DNA of 48,286 nucleotides from Bacteroidota bacterium (GCA_018266475.1 JAFEAI010000266.1:1-48286); one strand, 5' to 3'; positions 15,003 through 24,133 are shown, counted from the stretch's first letter. Translations and numbers: made by a program. The notes: generated by a model from the sequence alone, not told the origin.

Positions 15003-15598
15003 ACAGTGAACGCCCCCTGCTTCCTTGGCGGATCGTGCTCGCCTCGGGCAGCCCCCGCCGCAGGCACCTGCTGCACGGGCTTGACCTTCCGGTGGAGATC
15101 AGCCAAGCGGACATCGACGAAACGCCGCCGCCGGGCATGCCGCCCCACCAGGTGGCCGAGCACCTGGCCCGCCGAAAAGCCGAAGCTTGGGCAGGCGTCT
15201 TGGCCGACGACCAGGTGCTGGTGACCGCCGACACCACGGTGCTGCTGGGCAATCTGCTGCTGAACAAGCCGGTGGACGCGGCCGATGCCCGGCGCATGCT
15301 GAGCCTGCTCTCGGGAAAGGAGCACCAGGTGATCACCGGCGTGTGCCTGCGCACGGCAAGGGCCGTGGAGAGCTTCAGCGACACTGCGCTCGTCCGCTTC
15401 CGCAGCCTCAGTGCCGAGGAGATCGCCTATTATGTGGAGCGGTACAACCCGCTGGACAAGGCCGGTGCCTACGGCGTGCAGGATTGGATCGGCTACACCG
15501 CCGTGGAACGGATCGAAGGCAGCTTCTACACCGTGATGGGCCTGCCCATGCACAAGGTGTACGCCGCACTGAAGGCGCTTGCGCCCGCAGGGATATAG
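14999..15598 (+). CDS. maf: Maf-family nucleotide pyrophosphatase
   Basis: A 199-residue Maf protein. SGSPRRR (16-22) is the substrate-binding loop, VTADTTV carries the catalytic Asp, and the later YNPLDKAGAYGVQ segment supplies the family Lys and Gln. Maf proteins hydrolyse non-canonical or methylated nucleoside triphosphates to monophosphates; some also affect septation. The start at 14999 is set by overlap with the UbiA-family stop and gives the normal length. It ends six bases from the oppositely directed T9SS gene. Confidence 0.93.
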   Translation: MNSERPLLPWRIVLASGSPRRRHLLHGLDLPVEISQADIDETPPPGMPPHQVAEHLARRKAEAWAGVLADDQVLVTADTTVLLGNLLLNKPVDAADARRMLSLLSGKEHQVITGVCLRTARAVESFSDTALVRFRSLSAEEIAYYVERYNPLDKAGAYGVQDWIGYTAVERIEGSFYTVMGLPMHKVYAALKALAPAGI

Positions 15599-15604
15599 CC
15601 ACCC

Positions 15605-18004
15605 CTACCGCAGCAACAGCACGTGCCCGGCGTGTTCGTGGGCCTCGCCAAGCGCGTCGGTGATCCACAGCTTCCACACGTACACCCCCGTGGGCGCCTC
15701 GCCGCCATCCCAGCCCCGGTCGAGGTCTTCCGTGGTGAACAGCGGCGCGCCCCACCGGTCGAAGATCATCAACCGCGCATCCTTGGGGGCCTGCACCGAG
15801 GTGATCGGCAGCAGCACATCATTGATGCCGTCATTGTTGGGCGTGAAGGCGTTGGGCATGAAGAGCTGGAAGCGGTCCTCCACGCACACCACGGTTTGCC
15901 CCGATGCGCTGCAACCCGCGCCGTTCGAGGCTTCCAGGGTGACCGCATAGCAATCCACCGCATCATAGGTGAAGCTCGGGCTGCGTTCACCCGAGCTGCT
16001 GCCTGCGGCATCCCCGAAATGCCAGGTGAACTGGTCGGCATTGAGCGTGGCGTTGCTGAAGTGGATGGTGGGCTCGGAGATCATGGCCACCGGCGGCACG
16101 GCGCTGAAGGACACCACCGGTGACGACGCGGCATGCACCAGGTCCGGCACGGCCACCTGGCCCGTGCAGCCCTGGGCATCGGTTACCACAAGGCCGATGC
16201 TGAAATCACCGCCGGAGGTGAAGCAGTGCCCAGGCTGTTCCGCAGTGGAAATGCCACCGTCGCCAAAGGTCCATGAATAGGCGGCCGCACCTGCAGGTTG
16301 CGGGGTGAAGGAGACGCAAAGCGGCGTGCATCCTGCCGTGGCCGAAGCGGTGAACGATGGCTGGAAGGCCTGCCCCACGGTGGCGGTGACCGTGGCCGGT
16401 GGCGAGGCACAGCCATGCGCGTCCGTGGCCACCACCGTGTACGTGGTGGTGGCGGACGGCGCCACATCGGGCCCGTTCGGGGACCACGAGAACGCGTATC
16501 CGCCGCTGCCCCCCGTCGCAGTGGCCTGCAACGTGGCACTTCCGCCTGCGCAAATGGACACCGGCGGCCCCGGCTGCACCGATACGGGTGCGGACTCACC
16601 TATGGTGGCCGATTGGCTTGCGGTGCATCCTTGCGCATCGGTGGCCGTGCAGGTTACTTGGCCGGGCGCAAGGCCGGTGGCGGTGGCTGTGGTGGTTCCT
16701 GAAGGCGACCACACCAGGCCCACCGGTGCCGTGCCGCCCGTTACCTGGGCGGTTGCCGTGCCGTCGGCGCCCCCGTTGCAATTCACATCGGTGTGCGCAA
16801 TGGCAATGGCCAACGTGTTCGCGGACGGTGCTAGCGTGGTCGCGGCCGTGGCAGGGCAGCTGTTCACGGCAGTCACCGTAACCGCGTAATTGCCCGGCCC
16901 CAGGCCGGAAAGTGCCTGCGTGGTGGCACCGCCCGGCGACCATACGTAGTTCACCGGCCCATTGGCCCCGGTCACGGCGGCCTGCACGCTGCCGTTGCTT
17001 TGCCCGCAGGAGGGCTGCACGGCAGTAACCGTTACGCCCAGCACACTGATCTGCTGGGCGGCCGTGGCCGTGGCCCCGCATCCATCCGTGGCGGTGAGGC
17101 TCACGGTGTAGGTGCCGGGGCCGGCGTAGGTGTGCGAGGGGTTCTCCTGTGCCGAAGTGTTCTGCGGCGATCCGGCCTCGCCGAAATTCCAGGCGAAGGT
17201 GTGCGGGCAGGGTGTGGAGGAATTGATGAAATCCAGCGTTGTTCCGTTGCAATCCGCAGTAAACGCGGCCACCACGGGCGGTGCTTCCTCGATCAGCACA
17301 TCATCAATGGCAATGCCATCGTAATCGTTGCAGGTGCTGCCGGCGCCGAAAAAAAAGCGGAACCGCACGCTGGGCGCATGGGCCAGCCCGGCCAGGCAAT
17401 GCATGGCGGTAACCCATCCGCCGCTTCCGCCGCCGCCCATGCAACTGCCTTGCGTAGGGTCCACGCGCCCGCTCCAGCCGTTCTTGGGGCTGATGGTATT
17501 GGGCAGGTTGGTGATATTGGCGGTATTGAACCAATGGGCGGTGTTGCAATCGGCCACGTCGCTGAACGAACCCACGTTGCTGTAGGTGGTGCCGCCATTG
17601 GTGGAATACTGGAACACCATGCCGTCGTACTGTTTCTCCACCTCCCAGAAGATCTTGAAGGAGATCCGCGGATTGTTCAGGCCGGAGAAATCAAAGCATG
17701 GGCTTTCCAGCCAGGAGCGTTCATTGTTGGTGTAGAACGTGCCGCTGAGGCCGCCCACGCACCAGCACTTGGTGCCGCTGGCGGCCGCATTGATCAGCGG
17801 GTGGGCGGGCGTGCCCCATGCCCAATCGTTGCCGGTGCCGCCGCTGGCCCAGGCGGGGCCGCCCTCGAAGCCTTCGCTGTAGGGAAACGAGGAGATCGGG
17901 ATGCCGCACTGGCCCTTCGCAGTAGGCAGCACGCCGCCCAAGGCCCCAGCTGCGGCAAGCAACAGCAGCCGCAGCAAGGGCCTTGTGGTTGAACCCGGGT
18001 ACAT
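15605..18004 (-). CDS. Large secreted PKD-repeat protein with T9SS type B C-terminal sorting domain
   Basis: A 799-residue secreted protein. The signal peptide is MYPGSTTRPLLRLLLLAAAGALGG with cleavage near TAKGQ. Residues about 30-240 form a MAM/jelly-roll-like domain with many paired Cys (SPCFDF, AIDDVLIEE). PKD-like or Ig-like modules follow (WNFGEAGSP, HTYAGPGTY, and a second set with WTFGDGG and WHFGDAAG). The last 85 residues, from PNAFTPNNDGINDV, are the gliding-motility/T9SS type B sorting domain. It would cross the outer membrane by T9SS and act at the cell surface, perhaps in adhesion. I chose the ATG at 18004 over a TTG at 18022 because a GATCTTTG -7-like box lies at 18020-18027. 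Confidence 0.88.
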   Translation of the reverse strand: MYPGSTTRPLLRLLLLAAAGALGGVLPTAKGQCGIPISSFPYSEGFEGGPAWASGGTGNDWAWGTPAHPLINAAASGTKCWCVGGLSGTFYTNNERSWLESPCFDFSGLNNPRISFKIFWEVEKQYDGMVFQYSTNGGTTYSNVGSFSDVADCNTAHWFNTANITNLPNTISPKNGWSGRVDPTQGSCMGGGGSGGWVTAMHCLAGLAHAPSVRFRFFFGAGSTCNDYDGIAIDDVLIEEAPPVVAAFTADCNGTTLDFINSSTPCPHTFAWNFGEAGSPQNTSAQENPSHTYAGPGTYTVSLTATDGCGATATAAQQISVLGVTVTAVQPSCGQSNGSVQAAVTGANGPVNYVWSPGGATTQALSGLGPGNYAVTVTAVNSCPATAATTLAPSANTLAIAIAHTDVNCNGGADGTATAQVTGGTAPVGLVWSPSGTTTATATGLAPGQVTCTATDAQGCTASQSATIGESAPVSVQPGPPVSICAGGSATLQATATGGSGGYAFSWSPNGPDVAPSATTTYTVVATDAHGCASPPATVTATVGQAFQPSFTASATAGCTPLCVSFTPQPAGAAAYSWTFGDGGISTAEQPGHCFTSGGDFSIGLVVTDAQGCTGQVAVPDLVHAASSPVVSFSAVPPVAMISEPTIHFSNATLNADQFTWHFGDAAGSSSGERSPSFTYDAVDCYAVTLEASNGAGCSASGQTVVCVEDRFQLFMPNAFTPNNDGINDVLLPITSVQAPKDARLMIFDRWGAPLFTTEDLDRGWDGGEAPTGVYVWKLWITDALGEAHEHAGHVLLLR

Positions 18005-18151
18005 GGCGTGAACGCGCCGCAAAGATCGGGGAGGCCGGGGAAAGCAGTGTCAAGGGATCGTTAGGTAGGTTGGCCCCATATTTGGAGCGCGTTCTCCATC
18101 AATGGGCCAATAACCGCATACCCGGCCCCAACCGATAAAACTCCTACCCTC

Positions 18152-18763
18152 ATGAACCTAAAGATCTTCCTTCCGCTTGCCGTTGCCATGGCCAGCGCAG
18201 GCATTGCCCGCGCCCAAGTGGCCATAAATCCCCAGTTGGGCATCAATTACACGCAATTGCTGAACACCCCGTCCGATGTGGTTTCATCGGCCAACGCCGG
18301 CGTTCAGTTGGGCGTGGATTTCCGCTTGGGCGACCGCCTGTACTTCCAACCGGGCGCCTTCTTCGGGCGCAGTGCCACGGTGATCAAGTTCAGTCCGCTG
18401 GACACCAGCTTCATTGAGGACAACATGATCCGCACCACGGCCAAGGTGAAGGCGCTGCTTGGCTACAATCTCATCCATGGCGAGGCCTTCCGCCTGCGCG
18501 TTAACGCGGGCCCCACCTACGAGGCACTGCTGAGCGTGGACAACAAGAATGACAAGATCGCCTTCAACAAGAGCGATTACAACGGAGGCTCATTCAACAT
18601 GGACGGCGGCGTAGGCGTGGACCTGGCCTTCCTCACCCTGGAGACCGGCGTGAGCTATGGCCTCAGCAAGGCGTTCAAGGATGAAGGAAAATTCCTGAAG
18701 TCCAGCAAGTACTTCACCTGGTACGCCACCTTGGGCATTGTGATCGGCGGCAAGCCGAAGTAG
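18152..18763 (+). CDS. Outer-membrane beta-barrel protein, PorT-like family
   Basis: A 203-residue protein with a signal peptide (LPLAVAMASAGIARAQ, cleaved after AQ) and alternating amphipathic strands typical of a small outer-membrane barrel: QLGVDFRLGDRLYFQPGAFF, VKALLGYNLIHGEAFRLRVNAGP, TYEALL and a closing TWYATLGIVIGG. It resembles the OMP_b-brl_2/PorT-like family, whose members include a T9SS component and many unassigned porins. Position between two T9SS type B cargo genes is suggestive, but it may simply be a surface protein of unknown role. Confidence 0.8.
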   Translation: MNLKIFLPLAVAMASAGIARAQVAINPQLGINYTQLLNTPSDVVSSANAGVQLGVDFRLGDRLYFQPGAFFGRSATVIKFSPLDTSFIEDNMIRTTAKVKALLGYNLIHGEAFRLRVNAGPTYEALLSVDNKNDKIAFNKSDYNGGSFNMDGGVGVDLAFLTLETGVSYGLSKAFKDEGKFLKSSKYFTWYATLGIVIGGKPK

Positions 18764-18771
18764 CGGCGGGC

Positions 18772-20529
18772 TCAGCGCAGCAGCGTCACCGTGCCGTGCA
18801 GGTCGTAGACCTTTCCATCGGCGGCCACGGCATGCAGCAGGTAGAAGTACGTGCCTTCGGGAAGCACCTCGCCTGCGGCCGAGCGGCCGTCCCACGCCTG
18901 GTGGATGCGCTCCATGCGCGCCACCTTCTGGCCCCATCGGTTGAATACCTGCACATCCAATGAAGCAAGGTTGCCCCCGGTCACCCGGAAGGTATCGTTA
19001 TGGCCGTCGCCATTGGGGCTGAACACGTTGGGCACCACCAGTGAATCGGCATGGGCCGCGATACACACCAGGGCGGTGGTGGTATCGGCGCAACCGGCAG
19101 CGTTCATCACCGCGAACGTCACCGGGTAGCAACCGGCGCCGGGAAAGGTGAAGGCCGGGGATGCCTGTGTGGAAATGCTGCCTGCGGGATCTCCGAAAAG
19201 CCAGGCCCATACGGTGGCCCCGCTGCTTTCATCGGTGAACTGCACCTGCGGGTCGGCTACCGTGGGCGCCTGCGGGCTCCACGAAAAGTGCGCGGTGGGC
19301 GATGGCGAAATGGTGAAGGGGCCCACGGTCCGTTGCAGGTCGGGGCAGCCATTGGACTGCTGCACCACCAGGGTTGCCGTGTACTGGCCCGGGATGGTAT
19401 AGCAATGTGCGGCACTGCTGTCGCTGGAGAACGAGTCGTCGCCAAAGTCCCAGAGATAGGAATTGCCTACGGCCGAGGTGGCGGCAAACGTGATGCAGTG
19501 GGTGGCGCAGCCGTCCAGCACGGTGTGGCTCACGGCTACCGCACCACCTCCGTCAATGGTGACCACCACTTGGGTGCAGATGGTATCGTTGCAGGCCGTG
19601 ATGGCGCAGAAGGAGAGTGCGACCGGTCCGCTTTCGCCGTTGCCGGGCGTATAGGTGGTGGCCAGGGCATGGGCATCGCCAAAGGAGCCTGCGCCGCCGC
19701 GCCAGAGCACCGACACGTGTGCACCGCTAACCACGCCGGCCAGCGCGGCCGTACCTCCGCAGGCAATGTTGCCGCCGCCGCCAGGCACAGACACTAAGGT
19801 GGGCACGAAGGGAGCCTGGCACCCGTAGTTCACATAGCTCACCACCGGTTGACCGGGCCAGGTGAAGTTGGCCGTGGCGCCGTCGTTTTCCGCCGAGGTG
19901 CCTCCATAAGTGCCATAGACGTTCACCAATTGATTGGCATCATAGGTGGCGGTATCGCCGCATGCAGTGCCGGTAACGGACATGCGCAGCCAGCGCATCA
20001 TGGGCGGCCCCGGGGTGGTGGTCACGGGCTGGCCCACCATGTCGCTGTTCCTGAAATGGCCCTGGCTGTTTCCCGGTGCCTGGAAGATGATGTACAGGGT
20101 ATCGTTCAGGTTGGTGAACGGATTGGCCTGCACGCACATGTTGGTGGAGGTGATGAAGATCACGCGCTTGCCTGCCGGGATCACCCCTGCGGGAGGCTCC
20201 ACCAGATGGCCGCATCCCTGGATGGTGGCGTTCAGCTGGGCGGTGAGGGAGGCGGTGGCGGCGTTCTGCACAATGCCGCGGAAGGTGCTGCTGTAGAAGG
20301 TGAACACCAAGTTGCTCAAGGAAATGGGCGCGGGCCCGGTGATGAAGCGCACCATCTCGTTCATGCCCTCGGTGCTGCCCGGGCAGTCGGTTTCGGAAAT
20401 GCAGGCATCCACAAGGATGCTCTCGATCTCCAAGCACTTGGTGGGTATCTGGGCATGGGCGCCCAAGGCCGCGGACAAGGATGCGGCAAGCACTGCCGGG
20501 GCAAGGAGGTTCGTGTTCAATAGGGCCAT
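18772..20529 (-). CDS. Secreted lamin-tail-like/PKD protein with T9SS type B C-terminal sorting domain
   Basis: A 585-residue secreted protein with a signal peptide (MALLNTNLLAPAVLAASLSA, cleavage near AHAQ). The first 190 residues (ESILVDACISE, EGMNEMVRF, VIPAGKRVIF) look like a lamin-tail-type beta-sandwich often found at the start of Bacteroidota surface proteins. PKD domains follow (YLWDFGDDSF near 350, WAWLFGDPAG near 440). The tail from VPNVFSPNGDGHND is a T9SS type B sorting domain. Likely cell-surface location; no enzyme motif seen. It converges on the small barrel gene with eight bases between them. Confidence 0.87.
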   Translation of the reverse strand: MALLNTNLLAPAVLAASLSAALGAHAQIPTKCLEIESILVDACISETDCPGSTEGMNEMVRFITGPAPISLSNLVFTFYSSTFRGIVQNAATASLTAQLNATIQGCGHLVEPPAGVIPAGKRVIFITSTNMCVQANPFTNLNDTLYIIFQAPGNSQGHFRNSDMVGQPVTTTPGPPMMRWLRMSVTGTACGDTATYDANQLVNVYGTYGGTSAENDGATANFTWPGQPVVSYVNYGCQAPFVPTLVSVPGGGGNIACGGTAALAGVVSGAHVSVLWRGGAGSFGDAHALATTYTPGNGESGPVALSFCAITACNDTICTQVVVTIDGGGAVAVSHTVLDGCATHCITFAATSAVGNSYLWDFGDDSFSSDSSAAHCYTIPGQYTATLVVQQSNGCPDLQRTVGPFTISPSPTAHFSWSPQAPTVADPQVQFTDESSGATVWAWLFGDPAGSISTQASPAFTFPGAGCYPVTFAVMNAAGCADTTTALVCIAAHADSLVVPNVFSPNGDGHNDTFRVTGGNLASLDVQVFNRWGQKVARMERIHQAWDGRSAAGEVLPEGTYFYLLHAVAADGKVYDLHGTVTLLR

Positions 20530-20630
20530 TCAGGGCGTGGTTTTCTGCCGGCAAGCGCCAATTCCCTTCCGGGCTTTAGGTGCGCAATTCACCGGCACGA
20601 ACATATTTACGGTTTTCCAGTTGCGGTGTG

Positions 20631-20656
20631 GCCGGTGCCCAATGTTTTCCACCGGC
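20631..20656 (-). terminator. Hairpin downstream of mazG
   Basis: GCCGGTG (20631-20637) and CACCGGC (20650-20656) form a perfect 7-bp stem with a 12-base loop, 57 bases past the mazG stop. A short T-run lies in the loop rather than after the stem, so terminator activity is uncertain. Confidence 0.4.
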
Positions 20657-20712
20657 AGGCATGGATGAAAGATCCATGGCCGATCCCCGTGGCCAACCTA
20701 TCGTTCAGGGCA

Positions 20713-21495
20713 TCAAATGCGTTTGGCCCGTTCCCAGTAGGCATCCATTTCGGCCAGGCTCATCTCGCCCAGCTTCCTGCCATCCTTGCGAGATTCGGTC
20801 TCCAGGTATTGGAACCGCTTGATGAATTTGCGGTTGGTGCGCTCCAGCGCCTCATCGGGGTCGATCTTCAAGAAGCGGGCATAGTTGACGATGCTGAACA
20901 GCAGGTCGCCCAATTCGTCCGCCTGCTTGGAGCTGCCCGCGTCCACCTCCGCCTTCAGTTCGGCCAGTTCCTCATGTACCTTCTCCCATACCTGCCCGGC
21001 ATGTTCCCAATCGAAGCCCACGCCGCGCGCCTTGTCCTGTATGCGGATGGCCTTCACTAAGCTGGGCAGGCCGCGCGGCACGCCCTGCAGCACGCTGCGC
21101 GGTGCTTCGGCGTCGGCATCCATTTTCTCCTGCAGTTTGATCTTCTCCCAGTTGGCCTTCACCTCCTCCTCCCCTTCCACCTTCACTTCGCCGTAGATGT
21201 GCGGATGCCTGCGGATGAGCTTTTCACAAATGCCGTTCAGCACGTCGGCCATGGTAAAGGCGCCTTTCTCTTCGCCGATCTTGGCGTAGAACACGTTGTG
21301 CAGCATCAGGTCGCCCAGTTCCGCCTTCACCTCCTGGAGGTCGCCCTTCAGGATGGCATCGCCCAGTTCGTAGGTTTCCTCAATGGTGAGCGGGCGCAGG
21401 GTTTCCAACGTTTGCTTGCGGTCCCACGGGCACTTGGCGCGCAGGTCGTCCATGATGTCCAGCAGGCGTTGAAAGGCTTCCAGGCGGGGATCCAT
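20713..21495 (-). CDS. mazG: Nucleoside triphosphate pyrophosphohydrolase MazG
   Basis: A 260-residue two-domain MazG. The first domain has CPWDRKQT (22-29), EETYE (39-43) and ELGD (59-62), giving the EExxE...ExxD metal site. The second domain near 165-205 repeats the pattern as EELAELKAE and DELGDLLFS. MazG hydrolyses NTPs and dNTPs to monophosphates and pyrophosphate, removing aberrant nucleotides and tempering ppGpp-linked stress. The ATG at 21495 matches family N-termini. TAAACTTG (21500-21507), a near -7 box, lies four bases upstream. It is divergent from the FucP-type transporter gene. Confidence 0.94.
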   Translation of the reverse strand: MDPRLEAFQRLLDIMDDLRAKCPWDRKQTLETLRPLTIEETYELGDAILKGDLQEVKAELGDLMLHNVFYAKIGEEKGAFTMADVLNGICEKLIRRHPHIYGEVKVEGEEEVKANWEKIKLQEKMDADAEAPRSVLQGVPRGLPSLVKAIRIQDKARGVGFDWEHAGQVWEKVHEELAELKAEVDAGSSKQADELGDLLFSIVNYARFLKIDPDEALERTNRKFIKRFQYLETESRKDGRKLGEMSLAEMDAYWERAKRI

Positions 21496-21657
21496 GGCGC
21501 AAGTTTATGAACCACCATGGGCTGAACGGCCACTTCACGGACCGGCCACGCAAAAACAAGGCTGGCTTAACGGTTGATCGCCTCCGGTTGGAAAATTCCC
21601 CGTGCGGGAGGCACCCGGGCGGGCTGCGCGTGTACTTTCACCCGCCACAGAAAGCCC

Positions 21658-22911
21658 ATGGCCCACCGCACCCACGCCACCTCCGCCGTAGTGATCATCG
21701 GCGTGCTCTTCTTCCTGTTCGGCTTCGTCACCTGGATCAACGGCCCGCTGATCAGTTACCTGAAGATCGTGTGCGAGCTGAACAGCGGCGCTGAGCCCTT
21801 CTATGTGACCTTCGCCTTCTACATCGCCTACTTCGTGACCGCATTGCCCATGTCCCGGGTGCTTGGGCGCACCGGCATGAAGCGCGGCATGATGTACGGC
21901 CTGTTCACCATGGCGCTGGGCGCGCTGCTGTTCATCCCTGCCGCGCAAAGCCGCTCCTACGGGCTGTTCCTGGCGGGGTTGTTCGTGATCGGCACCGGTC
22001 TTTCTCTGCTTCAGACGGCGAGCAATCCGTACATCACGGTGGTGGGTCCTATCGAGAGCGCGGCGGCACGGATCAGCGTGATGGGCATTTGCAACAAGCT
22101 GGCCGGCGTGGTGGCGCCGTTCATTTTGGGCGCGGTGCTGCTGTCCGATGCCGATACGCTGCAAGCCGACCTGGAAGCGCTGCAAGGCCCGCTGCTGGCC
22201 GCCCGCCTGAATGAACTGGCGCAGCGCGTGGTGCTGCCGTACGCGGTGATGGCAGCGGCCTTGGCGGGCTTGGGCCTGCTGGTGCGGTTTTCGGGCCTGC
22301 CGGAGCTGGACCCCGAGGTGGATGCACCGGGCGTGGCCACGGACGGTCGCGGCATTTTATCCTTTCCAAACCTGGTATGGGGCGTGTTGGCCCTCTTCCT
22401 GTACGTGGGCGTGGAGGTGATGGCCGGGGACACCATCGTGGTGTATGGCACGGCCATCGGCCTGCCGCTGGGAGAAGCCAAGCACCTCACCAGCTTCACC
22501 ATGGGCGGCATGGTACTGGGGTACATCCTGGGGATTGCCGCCATTCCCCGGTACATCTCCCAATCCAAGGCACTGGCGGCCTCCGCAATGCTGGGCGTGC
22601 TGCTCACCATTGCCGCCACGCTCACCCACGGCTATGCCTCGGTGTTTTGCATAGCGGCACTGGGCTTGGCCAATGCGCTGGTATGGCCCGCCATCTGGCC
22701 GTTGGCGATCGCGGAGCTGGGGCGGCACACAAAGACCGGCAGCGCGCTGCTGATCATGGCCATAGCCGGTGGTGCGGTGCTTCCGTTGGCGTATGGCCGC
22801 TTGGCCGCCGAACCGGGCATTGGCCACCAGCAAGCCTACTGGATGATGGTGCCCTGCTACCTCTTCATCCTTTGGTATGCCATGGGCGGCCATAAACGGA
22901 AAGTGTGGTAG
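21658..22911 (+). CDS. Sugar MFS transporter, FucP/GluP family
   Basis: A 417-residue major facilitator with about 12 membrane segments. FFLFGFVTWINGPLI, split from the next helix, and LKIVCEL followed by FYIAYFVTALP are hallmarks of the fucose/glucose-galactose permease branch, as is GxGLSLLQTASNPYITVVGP-type sequence in helix 4 (residues about 110-130). Such proteins import a sugar with protons. I chose the ATG at 21658, which starts just before the first helix; the longer frame adds 28 non-membrane residues. The substrate cannot be assigned from sequence alone. Confidence 0.9.
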   Translation: MAHRTHATSAVVIIGVLFFLFGFVTWINGPLISYLKIVCELNSGAEPFYVTFAFYIAYFVTALPMSRVLGRTGMKRGMMYGLFTMALGALLFIPAAQSRSYGLFLAGLFVIGTGLSLLQTASNPYITVVGPIESAAARISVMGICNKLAGVVAPFILGAVLLSDADTLQADLEALQGPLLAARLNELAQRVVLPYAVMAAALAGLGLLVRFSGLPELDPEVDAPGVATDGRGILSFPNLVWGVLALFLYVGVEVMAGDTIVVYGTAIGLPLGEAKHLTSFTMGGMVLGYILGIAAIPRYISQSKALAASAMLGVLLTIAATLTHGYASVFCIAALGLANALVWPAIWPLAIAELGRHTKTGSALLIMAIAGGAVLPLAYGRLAAEPGIGHQQAYWMMVPCYLFILWYAMGGHKRKVW

Positions 22912-22957
22912 GCCGCAGCTCCGTCCATCGCCAGCGCCGCCCGATAGCTGCGTGCAA

Positions 22958-22971
22958 GGGTGGGCCCACCC
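22958..22971. repeat. Perfect 14-base palindrome in the transporter-channel spacer
   Basis: GGGTGGGCCCACCC is self-complementary over its full length. It lies 46 bases after the transporter stop and 26 bases before the -7 box of the channel gene. It could be an operator for the channel gene or a terminator remnant. Confidence 0.4.
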
Positions 22972-22996
22972 CCAGCGGCAGCCCCTATCGCCGCCC

Positions 22997-23004
22997 TACT
23001 TTTG
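22997..23004 (+). promoter_or_regulatory. Bacteroidota -7 box (TACTTTTG) for the ligand-gated channel gene
   Basis: TACTTTTG matches TAnnTTTG exactly and lies 58 bases before the channel ATG at 23063. No TTG is visible at the -33 position. Use of this box would place the 23019-23039 hairpin inside the leader. Confidence 0.5.
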
Positions 23005-23018
23005 CCCCTCCCGGCCAG

Positions 23019-23039
23019 CTGCCCGCCAGCGGTGGGCAG
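23019..23039 (+). promoter_or_regulatory. Strong hairpin in the predicted leader of the channel gene
   Basis: CTGCCCGCC (23019-23027) pairs with GGTGGGCAG (23031-23039) with one G-U pair around an AGC triloop. It is 23 bases before the start codon. It may be an attenuator or mRNA stabiliser, or the terminator of the upstream transporter gene, whose stop is about 108 bases earlier. Confidence 0.4.
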
Positions 23040-23062
23040 GGGCCTGCTACCGCAATCGTGTG

Positions 23063-24133
23063 ATGCCGCCCCGTCACTTCCTTCCTCTCCTGCTCCTTTT
23101 CTGCCTGCTCCCCGCCTTTGCCACGGCTGCCAAAGAAAAGCCACCGTTGCGCGTAGGGATCGCCGGCACGGCGCCGTTCATCAATGGGGACACCACCGGG
23201 ATCGCCATCGACATCTGGCGCGAGATCGCCGGGGAGATGGCACAGCCGTACTTGATCACCCGCTTTGCCTCGGAACACGAGGCGCTCGCCGCACTTGAGG
23301 CCGGCGAGGTGGATGCGGTGGTGGGCCCGGTGACCATCAGCTCCGACCGCGCGGAACGGTTCGGCCTCACCCAACCCTACTGCCGGGCCAGTCTTTCCAT
23401 CCTTTCCCGAAGCGACGAGTTCGACCTGTGGGGCCGCATCCAGCCGTTCTTCAGCAAGCGGCTGCTGTACGCCACCGGGGTGTTCGTGTTCATCCTGGCC
23501 TGCGTGGGCACGCTGCTGTGGCTGGCGGAGCGCAAGGACAACGAGCAGTTCCCCACCTCCCCTGCGCGGGGCATCGGCAATGGCATGTGGTGCGCCATTT
23601 CCACCATGACCACCACCGGGTACGGCGACATCGCTCCCGTTACCCTGGCCGGGCGCATCATCGCCGGGGCCTGGATGGTGATCTCCTTCCTCTTCGCCAC
23701 CTCCATGGTGGCCGGCATCGCCAGCACCCTTACCCTCACCGGCATGAACCGCAATGTGATCGACAATGCGGACCAGTTCGGCGGGAAAAAGATCGCGGTG
23801 CTCCAGGATTCGCCGGCTGCGGAGTTCGTGCTGGAGCACAGCGGCAAACCTGTTCCCGAACCCGACCTGGAGGCCTGCTATGCCGCATTGAAGAATCGCC
23901 AGGTGGAGGCCGTGCTCTTCGACCGCCCGCAGCTGCTCTTCTTTGCGCAGCAGAAGCACGATGGCGAAATCTCCGTATCCGATGCCCACTACCTGCCTGA
24001 AGGCTATGGATTCGCCTTCCGGCCCGGCTCCCCCCTGCTGAAGCCGGTGGACGTGGAATTGCTGCGGATGAAGGAAAACGGGGCCGTAGACAAGATCCTG
24101 GAGAACTGGCTGGGCCCGATGGGCATCAAATAG
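23063..24133 (+). CDS. GluR0-like ligand-gated potassium channel (periplasmic binding domain split by a pore module)
   Basis: A 356-residue protein built like prokaryotic glutamate receptors. Signal peptide at 1-23; first lobe of a family 3 solute-binding domain at about 27-125 (EIAGEM, GEVDAVVGPVTISSDRAERF); first membrane helix about 134-155; pore loop 172-190 with potassium filter TTGYGD (184-189); second helix about 197-222; second lobe about 240-350. Family 3 domains bind amino acids. There is no fourth helix, as in Synechocystis GluR0. It would open a potassium pathway across the inner membrane on ligand binding. I chose the ATG at 23063, which starts the signal peptide. Ligand identity is unknown. 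Confidence 0.9.
   Translation: MPPRHFLPLLLLFCLLPAFATAAKEKPPLRVGIAGTAPFINGDTTGIAIDIWREIAGEMAQPYLITRFASEHEALAALEAGEVDAVVGPVTISSDRAERFGLTQPYCRASLSILSRSDEFDLWGRIQPFFSKRLLYATGVFVFILACVGTLLWLAERKDNEQFPTSPARGIGNGMWCAISTMTTTGYGDIAPVTLAGRIIAGAWMVISFLFATSMVAGIASTLTLTGMNRNVIDNADQFGGKKIAVLQDSPAAEFVLEHSGKPVPEPDLEACYAALKNRQVEAVLFDRPQLLFFAQQKHDGEISVSDAHYLPEGYGFAFRPGSPLLKPVDVELLRMKENGAVDKILENWLGPMGIK

Noticed and set aside
23063-24133. Plain ABC transporter solute-binding protein
   Set aside because: The binding domain is interrupted by two membrane helices and a TTGYGD pore loop, which ordinary binding proteins lack.
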